From: DATGMS01 sp040905145
Lineage (GTDB): Bacteria > Bacteroidota > Bacteroidia > Cytophagales > Cyclobacteriaceae
DNA: 64,000 bases
Reading direction: 5' to 3'
NCBI GenBank assembly: GCA_040905145.1
Contig: JBBDSC010000188.1
Location: 1 to 64,000 of the forward strand
The notes beneath the pieces are model-generated. The model was not told where the DNA came from and did no database searches. It worked only from the letters and a program-made list of their open reading frames with translations. The translations under genes were made by a program, and so were the position numbers. Every line of letters begins with the position of its first letter. Within the stretch, counting starts at the first letter, position 1. Shown here piece by piece: positions 43,895 to 53,022 of this stretch.

Positions 43895-44263
43895 ATGAGA
43901 GAATTAACAAGAGCAGAAGAGCAAGTCATGCAGATCTTATGGGGTATCGAGAAAGGTTTTGTCAAAGATATCCTTGCAAAAATGGATGAGCCCAAGCCGG
44001 CTTACAATACGGTATCCACCATTATCCGCATTTTGGAAAGAAAAGGTTTTGTTAAACACAAGACCTACGGTAAGTCCCACGAATATTATCCAATTGTCAC
44101 CAAAGATCATTACAGAAGTTTTTCCATAAAAAATCTTTTGACCGGCTATTTTGGAGGTTCATTTTCGAGACTGGCCTCATTCTTTGCCAAAGATGAGAAC
44201 CTTGACATCAAGGAATTGGAAAAATTAATGGCTGAAGTAAAAAATGATGTAGATGAAAGCTAA
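43895..44263 (+). CDS. BlaI/MecI-family repressor
   Basis: A 122-residue winged-helix repressor (Penicillinase_R family). The N-terminus RELTRAEEQVMQILWGIEKG and the helix-turn-helix/wing PAYNTVSTIIRILERKGFVKHK are diagnostic. The C-terminal helical part (LTGYFGGSFSRLASFFAKDE, ELEKLMAEVKNDV) is the dimerisation region. In this phylum such repressors are paired with M56 sensor peptidases that release repression by proteolysis. The stop TAA overlaps the ATG of the M56 gene (TAATG), indicating translational coupling, but that partner gene is broken here. Confidence 0.9.
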   Translation: MRELTRAEEQVMQILWGIEKGFVKDILAKMDEPKPAYNTVSTIIRILERKGFVKHKTYGKSHEYYPIVTKDHYRSFSIKNLLTGYFGGSFSRLASFFAKDENLDIKELEKLMAEVKNDVDES

Positions 44264-45902
44264 TGGCTGATATAATCAACTATATCTGGCAGAGTTCCTT
44301 CTGTCTGTTGTCTTTTTTTGGGTCTACAGCTTTTATGGCAATTATTCCAACTCCGCATGCTACTACGAAAAGGCTGGTACCAGACCACTTATAAATTAAG
44401 GGACAACTATTTCCTGGTCCCTACTTTCGGTATGGCCCCGGTGTTTTCCTTTTTCGATAAGTTATTTTGGGATGAAACCCAAAATTTACGGACTGATGAA
44501 AAAGACCACATCTTCAAGCACGAGATCGAACATATCCGGCAAGGTCACTCTTGGGATGTGCTTTATTACCGGATTCTAGGTATTCTGTTTTGGTTTAACC
44601 CTGCCATTCACCTGATGAGGTCTGCCTTGGTTGACACCCATGAATATTTAGCTGATGCGCATGTCCTCAGAAGAACGGATAACAAAGAATCCTATAGAAA
44701 GCTTATTGTCAAAATTGCATTTAAGGGACTGGATCTTCCTATTGGTAACTATTTTATTAGATCTACTACCTTAAAAAGAATTATGATGATGAAAAAATCA
44801 AGTAAAACCAACTGGTTCAAGCTGGTCATGGTGCTGCCATTGACAGCGATGCTATTGGGATTGGTTTCATTGAAAACCATGCCCGATTCCAACTTTCTGA
44901 ATGAAAGCAGAGCAGATAACCTCTCAATGATCAAAAAATATTAACTGCACATGATTCCATCAAAGTGACCACTAAGGTGAAAAAAATTGATTCTCCGGTT
45001 CATTACGAATATGTAAGTGGCTTAAAGGAGGGAAAAATCACAGCTCAAATAGGTGGATTACAGTATGAAATAGGGGACATCTCAGATACAGAAGAGTATC
45101 GAAAAGTGCTGGAAATGATCCAGATCTTCAAGCAGAATACTGCGCCTACAAAAGGTTATCCCAAGATAGATTTGGAAAAAGACCCGGATAATATGCCTTC
45201 CCCTGTTGGAGGGATGGCTGCCTGGGTGGAGTTTCTATCCAAAAACCTGAAAATGACGGCCGAAGCCAAGGAGCTGGGCGTAAACGGATCCATATTTATC
45301 GAATTCATTGTCGATAAGGAAGGCAAAATATTGTCCCCGGCAATTAAAAAATCACTTGGAATGGGTTTGGATGACGAAGTACTGAGGATTATGTCCCTGC
45401 CCAATGTTCCCGAATGGACTCCGGGAATTAAAGATGGCAAAGCCGTAAATTCCTTATTGATCCTTCCGGTGCAGTTTATGACGGACCAGATGGCAGAAAC
45501 CATTCCTTTCTTTCACCAGGCGGACAGAACTTCTCATCCACAAGAACCACCCCAGAAGGCAGACATCTTTGACGTCGTGGAGCAAATACCGGTCCCTGGA
45601 GGGGGGATGGAAGGATGGAATGCTTATGTTGCCAATCATCTAAAATATCCTGAGGCGGCCAAAGAAGCAGGCATAGAAGGGACCGTTTATGTATCGTTTA
45701 CCGTCAATAAGGAAGGTCAAATAATAACCCCCAGATCCTTAGGGGAATCGGAGGGGGTGCAGACGAAGAAGCGCTAAGATTGATTTCAGCTGCGCCCAAA
45801 TGGACTCCAGGAATGCAAAATGGACAAAATGTGAATGTAAAAATGAGAGTTCCTATCCGGTTCGAGTTATCTGAAAAAGACAAGGAAGGAACCACCAAGT
45901 AA
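44263..45902 (+). pseudogene. Decayed M56 (BlaR1-type) peptidase gene
   Basis: The gene would encode a membrane sensor peptidase with C-terminal TonB-like domains, but the frame changes three times. It starts at 44263 (MADIINYIWQSSF, the usual M56 N-terminus) and stops early. From 44318 a second frame carries the middle part, including the zinc motif HEIEH and EYLADAHVL, joined after apparent loss of the expected 70-90 residues. At an A-run (44933-44938) it shifts again to a frame (44965-45777) with two TonB-C-type segments. At CCCCC (45728-45732) a third shift puts the true end (ADEEALRLISAAPKWTPGM) in another frame, stopping at 45902. Two homopolymer shifts could be sequencing errors; the internal deletion could not. 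Confidence 0.8.
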
Positions 45903-45909
45903 AGCTTCC

Positions 45910-47553
45910 TCATTTAATTGACTCGGCCAATTGAAGGGCTTGATAAGCATTAACCACCCCCCCTGTGATACTTAAGCTGCCAAAAGCCACTTCTTCTTCA
46001 TTGCCAGGTTTGATGACGAGCTGTTCGGCCTGGTTGTAAACAGACTGTTTGAGGATGGCCTTGACCTCTGAAGGTTTCAGGTCCGGGTAATACGCCATGA
46101 TAAGGGCGGTAACGCCTGATACTACCGGTGCGGCCATACTGGTTCCACTATTTGATTTGTATTCATTTCCGGGTAACGTAGAGTACATGTCCACTCCAGG
46201 GGCAAATAAATCTACCCCTTGATCGCTATAATTGGAAAAACTTCCCGGTAAGTTTTTATCACCTTGCCAGGCATTGGCCCCAACTTCTATCCAATTGGGG
46301 GCTTTTCTTCTTTTGGTCAACCACCTATTGGGAAAGTTATTGTCGGCATGCACTTCTTTCCCACTGTTACCGGCGGCATGGACCAATAATACCCCTTTCC
46401 TTTTGGCATATTTTACAGCCTTGTCCACTTTGTTTTTGCCCGGGGAATACGATTTCCCAAAACTCATGTTGATTATATGGGCACCATTATCCACTGCATA
46501 GTAAATGGCGTTGGCGATATCCTTGTCCCGCTCATCCCCGTTAGGAACAGCCCTGACGGGCATAATGAGTACGTGCTCTGCTATCCCCTGAATACCTAAA
46601 TCATTGGTTCTGTCCGCGGCAATGATACCCGCTACATGCGTCCCATGACTTGCGTCAGGACCTATTACATCCGGGTTACCGTACGTTTTATCCTTGTAAT
46701 CAATGGGATCGTCCCCCACTATTTCCCGGGGATCAAAATGAGGGTTATACGCAAATTTGACCTGATTTTCATAATGCTCCACCACACCTGCCAGATCTTC
46801 TAAAATTTCGTTTAAACTGGTTCCTTCCTGGCCTATCCTCATAAACATTTGCCCAACCATGGCAGCGGCCTTCTCTACTTCCTCATTCCCCGATTCCAGT
46901 CCTGCCAAGTCTTCCTCCTTCATGTCTTCCTTTCCCAACGCTTCTTTGAGTACCTCAGCCACCGCAATTAGATTCTCCTGAAGACCTGAAGTGAATTTGT
47001 AATTTAATTCTGCCTCCTCTTTTTTTTCCTCCAATTCTTTCTTAATCCTTAACCAATAGTCATATTCTTCCTGATGTCTCCTTTTTATCCTATCCGGATC
47101 TGCGTCTTCATAAATTGGCTTCAGCCTTACATATTCCCGCGTGAGTTCATAGGAATCTTCCTCAATGTTGGCCCCATCAGCACCTCCAATAAAATTCCAT
47201 CCATTCACATCATCTATATACCCATTCCCGTCATCATCTTTACCATTTCCTTGGATTTCATCCTGATTGACCCAGATCTTTCCCTGCAAGTCCTCATGCT
47301 CGATATCCACTCCTGAATCTATCACCGCTACTATCACTGTTCTTTGTGGATTTTTGCCTTCCAAAAGCTTTTCATGGGCTCTGTTGGCACTGGTTCCCAT
47401 TACCCCATCCTTCTCGGGATCCAGATTAAACCAATTTTTAGGTGTTTTTAGACTGTCCGGCTCATTAATTTCCAGTGGAAACGGACTGGCAAAAGACAAG
47501 GCGGACCAAAAAACCAGTCCCCAAATAAAAATAAATCTCCGGTAATTTTGCAT
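45910..47553 (-). CDS. Secreted subtilisin-like (S8) peptidase
   Basis: A 547-residue exported serine protease: signal peptide about 1-22, then the catalytic triad Asp79 (AVIDSGVDIEHEDL), His303 (HGTHVAGI) and Ser472 (GTSMAAPVVSG), with the oxyanion region HAAGNSGKE near 392. An insert of roughly 170 residues between Asp and His is unusually long. It contains calcium-loop-like DDDGNGYIDDVNGWN and a charged helical stretch (KKELEEKKEEAELNYKF) that may be a coiled coil. No T9SS sorting domain is seen at the C-terminus. It is convergent with the M56 pseudogene. Probably periplasmic or secreted. Confidence 0.9.
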   Translation of the reverse strand: MQNYRRFIFIWGLVFWSALSFASPFPLEINEPDSLKTPKNWFNLDPEKDGVMGTSANRAHEKLLEGKNPQRTVIVAVIDSGVDIEHEDLQGKIWVNQDEIQGNGKDDDGNGYIDDVNGWNFIGGADGANIEEDSYELTREYVRLKPIYEDADPDRIKRRHQEEYDYWLRIKKELEEKKEEAELNYKFTSGLQENLIAVAEVLKEALGKEDMKEEDLAGLESGNEEVEKAAAMVGQMFMRIGQEGTSLNEILEDLAGVVEHYENQVKFAYNPHFDPREIVGDDPIDYKDKTYGNPDVIGPDASHGTHVAGIIAADRTNDLGIQGIAEHVLIMPVRAVPNGDERDKDIANAIYYAVDNGAHIINMSFGKSYSPGKNKVDKAVKYAKRKGVLLVHAAGNSGKEVHADNNFPNRWLTKRRKAPNWIEVGANAWQGDKNLPGSFSNYSDQGVDLFAPGVDMYSTLPGNEYKSNSGTSMAAPVVSGVTALIMAYYPDLKPSEVKAILKQSVYNQAEQLVIKPGNEEEVAFGSLSITGGVVNAYQALQLAESIK

Positions 47554-48060
47554 ATATTTTTTTTATTAATTCTTTAAATTTTCCAAATTGATGTTTAGCC
47601 ATTCCTTTTAAAACGGGCAACTTTCCACTCTATTACAAAAAAGGGTAAATCATCATTTCATGTGTATGTAATTTGATTTTAAAGGGCACCATTGTCCCGC
47701 CAAAGCGGGATAGACATTAACTATACCTTTATAATTTCTAATTTTTTTTAACCACCAGGTGCACAATGACTGCACAAAGTAACACAAAGAAGGCTTTGTG
47801 GAACTTAGAGCAAACTTTTGTGATCCTTGTGGCCCATGCCTGAAACTCACGGAAATATTCATCCCGGCGGGTGATAACCTTTTATCATGCTCGACTTTAT
47901 GAGCTCCAAATATAGCATATTTTTAGTATCTCCCTAGAACCCGCAGGAAGTTAGGAACAAACCTCCCATTTTAATGGTTTATAAAAAAAATCGGCCCTAC
48001 AATATTGCATATTAAATATTTCATTCCGTTATTTGTGCAATCCTTTTACTTTTTGGTAAT
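47554..48060. other. Intergenic upstream of the riboswitch
   Basis: About 500 bp without a gene. It contains small inverted repeats TCCCGC-CAAA-GCGGGA (47695-47710) and TCATCCCGGCGGGTGA (around 47859-47874) flanking the dispersed repeat at 47749-47826, so a composite repeat unit is possible. The promoter for metY should lie toward 48060; no clear TAnnTTTG was found. Confidence 0.45.
47749..47826 (-). repeat. Dispersed repeat, copy B
   Basis: The reverse complement of this 78-bp intergenic sequence matches 30391-30459 closely (GGATCACAAAAG, TTCCACAAAGCCTTCTT, CACCTGGTGGTTA). It has about 9 extra bases before the CACCTGG end. The two copies are 17 kb apart in inverted orientation. Confidence 0.65.
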
Positions 48061-48174
48061 AGGATTTATACAGAAGAGGCGAGAGACAGGCTTTTAGACC
48101 CTCTGGCAACCTGGAGAATTCAAGGTGCCAATTCCTGCCAAATGGGAATATCCTCATTTGGACATATAAATTCT
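48061..48174 (+). ncRNA. SAM-I (S-box) riboswitch
   Basis: S-adenosylmethionine-sensing leader RNA. P1 closes with ATTTATA (48064-48070) and TATAAAT (48165-48171). The conserved core AGAGGCGAGAGACAGG, then CCCTCTGGCAACCTGGAG, then CAAGGTGCCAATTCCTGCC, is the S-box signature. P4 is formed by CCAAATG (48138-48144) and CATTTGG (48155-48161). It lies 230 bp before metY, the expected target, and would lower expression when SAM is plentiful. A long U-rich palindrome (CTGTTTTTT/AAAAAACAG near 48320-48342) follows and might be part of the expression platform, though it is not a classical terminator. Confidence 0.9.
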
Positions 48175-48401
48175 AAATGTATGATTTATATAAAAAGCTT
48201 TTACCCCTCATCAAAACACACTACTTCAGAAGTATTCATTCCCTCTCCATTGATACGATATTGTATGGTTTATGGTATGAGTAGGCTTTCCTGCATTTCC
48301 TTCTAAGCCCTTTCCTATACTGTTTTTTTGGGAAAAAACAGAGGAAGTAATGCAAACAAGCCCCATTTATTAATTTTCAATAATCACTCAAAAAAACTAT
48401 C

Positions 48402-49709
48402 ATGTCACAAAAGTACAAATTCGAAACCTTACAAGTACATGCGGGTCAGGAACCAGACCCAGCCACTAATTCCAGGGCGGTACCTATCTACCAAACAACC
48501 TCCTTTGTTTTTAATTCCGCCGAACACGGTGCCAATCTTTTCGGGCTTAAGGAATTTGGGAACATTTATACCCGCATCATGAATCCCACCACAGACGTTT
48601 TTGAGAAGAGAATGGCCGCACTTGAAGGTGGTGTAGCGGCTTTGGCTACTGCTTCCGGTCAATCAGCACAATTTTTGGCAATCACCAATATCCTTACAGC
48701 AGGGGAAAATTTCGTTACCTCCCCCTTTCTTTATGGAGGAAGCTTTAACCAGTTTAAAGTTTCATTTAAGCGGATCGGTATAGAGGCCAAGTTTACCAAA
48801 GGAGATAAAGCAGCAGACTTCGAAGCTTTGATCGATGAAAACACCAAGGCACTTTATGTAGAAACTATTGGTAATCCGGAATTCAATATTCCGGATTTTG
48901 AAGCTATTGCCGCAGTAGCTATAAAGCATGATATTCCTTTTATTGTCGACAATACATTCGGTGCAGGCGGATATCTTTTCAGGCCCATAGAATATGGGGC
49001 CAATGTCGTGGTGGAATCTGCCACCAAATGGATTGGAGGGCATGGTAATTCCATAGGGGGCGTCATTGTGGATGCAGGTAACTTCAATTGGGGCAATGGC
49101 AAGTTTCCTCAGTTTTCCGAACCTTCTGAAGGGTATCATGGACTGAATTTCTGGGAGACCTTTGGCGAAAATAATCCTTTGGGCTTGCCCAATATCTCTT
49201 TTGCCATGAGGGCAAGGGTAGAAGGATTGAGGGATTTTGGCCCTGCTATGAGTCCTTTCAATGCATTCCTGCTAATCCAAGGGCTCGAAACACTTTCCTT
49301 AAGAGTGCAAAGAACAGTAGAGAATGCTTTGGAAATTGCGAAATGGCTGGAATCCCTTCCACAGGTAAAAAAGGTAAATTATCCGGGCTTGGAAAGCAGC
49401 CCCTATCACACCCTTGCCAATAAATACTTGGAAAATGGCTTTGGTGGAGTAATGAGCTTTGAGCTTGAGGGTGACAAAGAAGCCGCTTCAAATTTCATCA
49501 ACAACCTGAAACTAATATCCCATCTGGCTAATGTCGGAGATGGCAAAACGTTGATCATCCAGCCATCCGCCACTACCCATCAGCAACTTTCTGATGAAGA
49601 GCAAATCGCCGCCGGGGTATACCCCACACAGCTTCGCCTTTCATTGGGAATAGAACATATAGATGACATTAAAGCTGATCTAACAGCTGCTTTTGAGCAA
49701 ATACAGTAA
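48402..49709 (+). CDS. metY: O-acetylhomoserine sulfhydrylase
   Basis: PLP enzyme (Cys/Met metabolism family) that makes homocysteine from O-acetylhomoserine and sulfide. Of its 435 residues the PLP lysine is Lys209 (SATKWIGGHGN). Other landmarks are ATASGQSAQFLA, IVDNTFGAGGYLFRP and the C-terminal QLRLSLGIEHIDDIKAD. The length and the insert after the lysine (NSIGGVIVDAGNFNWGNG) are typical of MetY rather than MetB/MetC. It follows a SAM-I riboswitch and precedes metX by 3 bp, so the pair forms a SAM-repressed methionine operon. Confidence 0.93.
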   Translation: MSQKYKFETLQVHAGQEPDPATNSRAVPIYQTTSFVFNSAEHGANLFGLKEFGNIYTRIMNPTTDVFEKRMAALEGGVAALATASGQSAQFLAITNILTAGENFVTSPFLYGGSFNQFKVSFKRIGIEAKFTKGDKAADFEALIDENTKALYVETIGNPEFNIPDFEAIAAVAIKHDIPFIVDNTFGAGGYLFRPIEYGANVVVESATKWIGGHGNSIGGVIVDAGNFNWGNGKFPQFSEPSEGYHGLNFWETFGENNPLGLPNISFAMRARVEGLRDFGPAMSPFNAFLLIQGLETLSLRVQRTVENALEIAKWLESLPQVKKVNYPGLESSPYHTLANKYLENGFGGVMSFELEGDKEAASNFINNLKLISHLANVGDGKTLIIQPSATTHQQLSDEEQIAAGVYPTQLRLSLGIEHIDDIKADLTAAFEQIQ

Positions 49710-49712
49710 ATC

Positions 49713-50765
49713 ATGAATCTGCAGTCCCAGTATCTTATAGTTGATATGACCCAAGAAGTTTTCAGTTATGACGGGGAGTTAATACTGGAATCCGGAGAAT
49801 CACTTCCCGGATTCCAGATTAGCTACACCACCCAAGGTCACCTTACCCCCAAAAAAGACAACGTCATTTGGGTTTTACATGCCTTGACAGGTGATGCCAA
49901 TGTCCAGGAGTGGTGGAGTGGTTTGGTAGGAGATGATAAATTTTATGACCCTACCAAACACTTTATTGTCTGTGCGAATCTATTGGGCTCCTGTTATGGT
50001 TCCACGCAACCTTTGAGCGAAAATCCAAAAACAGGTAAACCTTATTACTATGATTTTCCCAATCTGACCACCAGAGATATGGCCATGGTCTTTGATCATC
50101 TACGGGAACATTTGGGTATAGAAAAGATTGATACCCTCATCGGGGGCTCACTGGGGGGGCAGGTGGCTCTGGAATGGGCCTATGCCCTGGAAAGCAGGTT
50201 AAAACATGCGGTTATCCTTGCTTCCAATGCAAAAGCCTCTCCCTGGATCATTGGTTTTAACGAAACGCAAAGAATGGCCATTGAATCCGACTGCACCTGG
50301 GGATTAAACCAGCCGGACGCCGGTAAAAAAGGATTGGAAACAGCCAGGGCCATTGGGATGCTCAGCTACAGGCACCATGAGACCTTCCTGCAAAGTCAAA
50401 ATGACACTGGTGAAAATCGGGACAATTATAAGATCAGTTCTTATTTGAGGTATCAGGGCCTGAAATTGGCCAATCGGTTTAATGCCCTTTCCTACTGGAT
50501 TCTATCCAAAGCCATGGATAGTCACAACCTCGGCAGGGGCCGTGGGGGAGTAGAAAAAGCCCTCTCCCAGATCCAATCAAAAGTGTTGGCCATAGGAGTG
50601 GACACGGATGTTTTATTTACTACAGCAGAATCCCAATTTATCAGTAAACACGTATCCAAGGGCACCTACCGTGAAATCACCTCTATTTATGGTCATGATG
50701 CTTTTTTAATAGAATTTGAACAGCTAAGTTATTTGTTGAAATCCTTTTATCTGGAAAGCAACTGA
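49713..50765 (+). CDS. metX: Homoserine O-acetyltransferase
   Basis: Alpha/beta-hydrolase-fold enzyme that acetylates homoserine with acetyl-CoA, supplying the substrate of MetY. The 350 residues show the nucleophile elbow IGGSLGGQVALEW, the family segments WVLHALTGDANVQEWW and CANLLGSCYGSTQPLS, and the late acid and histidine of the triad (IGVDTDVLF and YGHDAFLIE). It lies 3 bp after metY under the same SAM-sensing leader. Succinyl-transferring relatives exist, so acyl specificity is inferred from the MetY pairing. Confidence 0.92.
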   Translation: MNLQSQYLIVDMTQEVFSYDGELILESGESLPGFQISYTTQGHLTPKKDNVIWVLHALTGDANVQEWWSGLVGDDKFYDPTKHFIVCANLLGSCYGSTQPLSENPKTGKPYYYDFPNLTTRDMAMVFDHLREHLGIEKIDTLIGGSLGGQVALEWAYALESRLKHAVILASNAKASPWIIGFNETQRMAIESDCTWGLNQPDAGKKGLETARAIGMLSYRHHETFLQSQNDTGENRDNYKISSYLRYQGLKLANRFNALSYWILSKAMDSHNLGRGRGGVEKALSQIQSKVLAIGVDTDVLFTTAESQFISKHVSKGTYREITSIYGHDAFLIEFEQLSYLLKSFYLESN

Positions 50766-51026
50766 TTACCCATACAGCTGATCCGGAAACAAAGAGGAAT
50801 TGGAATAATGGAATGGTGGAATAACCATCAATAAGAATAAAGTGAGAAGAAGACAGATATCAAAACGGAATTAGTCATGTAAACGGCCGATGAGCCATTA
50901 AGCCCCCCAATCATCCTCTTTTTAAAACGAGGACGCAGGAGCCTGGCGATTGTATTGCCCCTGTTAAAGCTTAACTATTAAAATATTAGAGAAAGCAATA
51001 TCCAAATTTCAGATATTTCTTGATTG

Positions 51027-52343
51027 TTATTCGTGGAAACAGAAATTAAATTCAGTACCATGCTCACCCGAATCCATTTCGATTTCTATCCCTAAATACA
51101 GAGCGATTTTAAAAATGATCTGAAGTCCAAAACCTGATCTGTCGACTTTGGCATCTTTTAAAAAGACTATTCCGGTTTTAACCTGTTCCATGAGCTCAGG
51201 GGAAATTCCAGGGCCGGTATCTTTTATGCTGATCCTGTAACCTAGATTGCAAGGAGTGCCGCTCATTTCTATGCTTCCTCCACTAGGGGTATACTTGATC
51301 GCATTAATAAGAACGTTTTGCAGCATGATGGTACACAACGAAATATTAGTGGCTTTAAGCTGAAATGATTCACTGGTTAAAAGTCTAATATCAATGGATT
51401 TATCCTCTGCCACAGATTCCCATTCTTCGAATAGATCCTCCAATATCAGCGCAATATCCACGGTTTCACTTTTCAGAAACTGGGCATTATTAACTTTGGA
51501 GAGTAAAAGAAGGGAATTAACGGTTTTTTTAAACTTTTGAACAGTGGATTGCATTTCCATAAGCCTGTCCAAATCTTTGTCACTTAAATTTTCCTCCGAG
51601 AAAAATGATTCAATTTGGGATTGTAAGACAGAAATAGGTGTTTTTAATTCGTGTGAGGCATGTGAGATAAAAACTCTTTCCTGGTTAAAGGACTTTTGAA
51701 TCCGCTTCATCATCTCACTTATGGAGCTATCCAAAAGCTGGAAATCTATTGTGGAGGTTTTGACAGGTTGATAAGGAAATTGTTGGGGTTCATCGATCTG
51801 AGATAACTTCTGATGAATAATTTGTCTAAAAGGCTCAATCAACCTTTTATTAAAGGCGATGTCCAGGAAAAAAGTCATCATCAAAAAAAACCAGAAGGTT
51901 ACCAATAGGATTTTATAAATGATGTTTTCCGTATCTTTGATGGTTCCGAGGCTCCTGCCTATTTCAAGCAAAAAATAATCCTCTTGAAATGAAAACATAT
52001 AAGCCCTGACCCTATAAGGCACTCTTTCATTTTCCAAAATCCGGTCTCGATTGTAAATGGTATCCAATGGCTCAGGATCCTGGATCTTTTCCAATAAAAT
52101 ATATTCTTCCTTTAAAATATTATAACTGCCAAATCCACTTAAGGTATCTTCTTCTGAGAAAAATTGGGACATCCCTTCCCGCTTTATGATGGACAATACC
52201 TGTTCTTTTTTTTCGTCCAGTTGGAGATCAGTGTTTTTCAATGCAAAATGATTGAAAAGAAAGGGGGCTGAAATAAAAAACATCGATAGAATCACCCCTT
52301 TGGCCAAAAGGTTGAACAAAACCATTTTAGAGGATAAATACAT
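51027..52343 (-). CDS. Sensor histidine kinase
   Basis: A 438-residue inner-membrane kinase. Helices at about 8-30 and 141-164 enclose a periplasmic sensor domain of roughly 110 residues. The phosphoacceptor is His231 in FISHASHELKTPIS. The ATPase domain shows the N box (QNVLINAIKYTPSGG), DTGPGI and GFGLQI. There is no obvious HAMP signature but a short linker. It lies 4 bp after its response regulator, so they form a pair. The stimulus is unknown; an outer-membrane protein gene in the same operon may be related to it. Confidence 0.9.
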   Translation of the reverse strand: MYLSSKMVLFNLLAKGVILSMFFISAPFLFNHFALKNTDLQLDEKKEQVLSIIKREGMSQFFSEEDTLSGFGSYNILKEEYILLEKIQDPEPLDTIYNRDRILENERVPYRVRAYMFSFQEDYFLLEIGRSLGTIKDTENIIYKILLVTFWFFLMMTFFLDIAFNKRLIEPFRQIIHQKLSQIDEPQQFPYQPVKTSTIDFQLLDSSISEMMKRIQKSFNQERVFISHASHELKTPISVLQSQIESFFSEENLSDKDLDRLMEMQSTVQKFKKTVNSLLLLSKVNNAQFLKSETVDIALILEDLFEEWESVAEDKSIDIRLLTSESFQLKATNISLCTIMLQNVLINAIKYTPSGGSIEMSGTPCNLGYRISIKDTGPGISPELMEQVKTGIVFLKDAKVDRSGFGLQIIFKIALYLGIEIEMDSGEHGTEFNFCFHE

Positions 52344-52347
52344 TTTA

Positions 52348-53022
52348 TTATAATTGAATTCTATAACCTATTCCTCTTATTGTTTCAAGCCAATCTACAG
52401 AGGCATATTCTCCCAGTTTTTTGCGGATATTTTTGATGTGGACATTTATAAAATTTGATTGGTATTCATCTTCTACATGGTCACCCCAAAGGTGCTCCGC
52501 AAGCTGAAACCGATTGATTACCCTGTTTTTGTGAACCAATAGGAAGTAAAGAAGTCTGAACTCTTTTTTCGTTAAATGTACCCTTTCCCCTTTGTGGATG
52601 ACAACGGAATTGTGAGTATCCAGGGTAAACTCCCCAACAACCATTTGTTCATTGTTCCAGCCGCTTTTTCTTCTCAAAATGGCCTGCATGCGGGCTTGCA
52701 GTTCTAACAAGGAGAAAGGCTTTGGCAGGTAATCATCTGCGCCTTTCTCAAGGGCTTCTATTTTATCACTCACTTCAGATCTGGCTGTCAAAATGATGAC
52801 TAAAGAATTTTTCTGATGATCATTGATTTCATCCAGAAGATCCATTCCATTCCCATCGGGAAGCCCCAAATCCAACAAGATAAAATCATAGGGATTTACC
52901 GCTATATTTTCAGATGCTTCCAAAAAGTTAGCCGCCCAATCGCAAACCCATTCATTTTCTTTAAGGAAGAAAACTATTTCTTTGGCAAGTGGCTTCTCAT
53001 CCTCTACAATCAATACTCTCAT
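52348..53022 (-). CDS. OmpR-family response regulator
   Basis: A 224-residue regulator. The receiver domain (1-120) has the acidic pocket (VEDEK), the phosphoacceptor Asp51 (LLDLGLPDGNG) and the lysine of LPKPFSLLEL. The C-terminal winged helix (about 130-222) holds LTKKEFRLLYFLL and TIRGIGYRIQL. It overlaps the preceding outer-membrane gene by four bases (ATGA) and is followed by its kinase 4 bp later, so the three genes are translationally coupled. Confidence 0.92.
   Translation of the reverse strand: MRVLIVEDEKPLAKEIVFFLKENEWVCDWAANFLEASENIAVNPYDFILLDLGLPDGNGMDLLDEINDHQKNSLVIILTARSEVSDKIEALEKGADDYLPKPFSLLELQARMQAILRRKSGWNNEQMVVGEFTLDTHNSVVIHKGERVHLTKKEFRLLYFLLVHKNRVINRFQLAEHLWGDHVEDEYQSNFINVHIKNIRKKLGEYASVDWLETIRGIGYRIQL

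Noticed and set aside
44933..44945. Programmed -1 frameshift at the A-run in the M56 gene
   Set aside because: The heptamer CAAAAAA is not an optimal slippery site, no downstream pseudoknot is evident, and two further frame disruptions make decay or error more likely.
48180..48260. Second aptamer downstream of the SAM-I riboswitch
   Set aside because: No conserved core of any riboswitch class could be recognised there.
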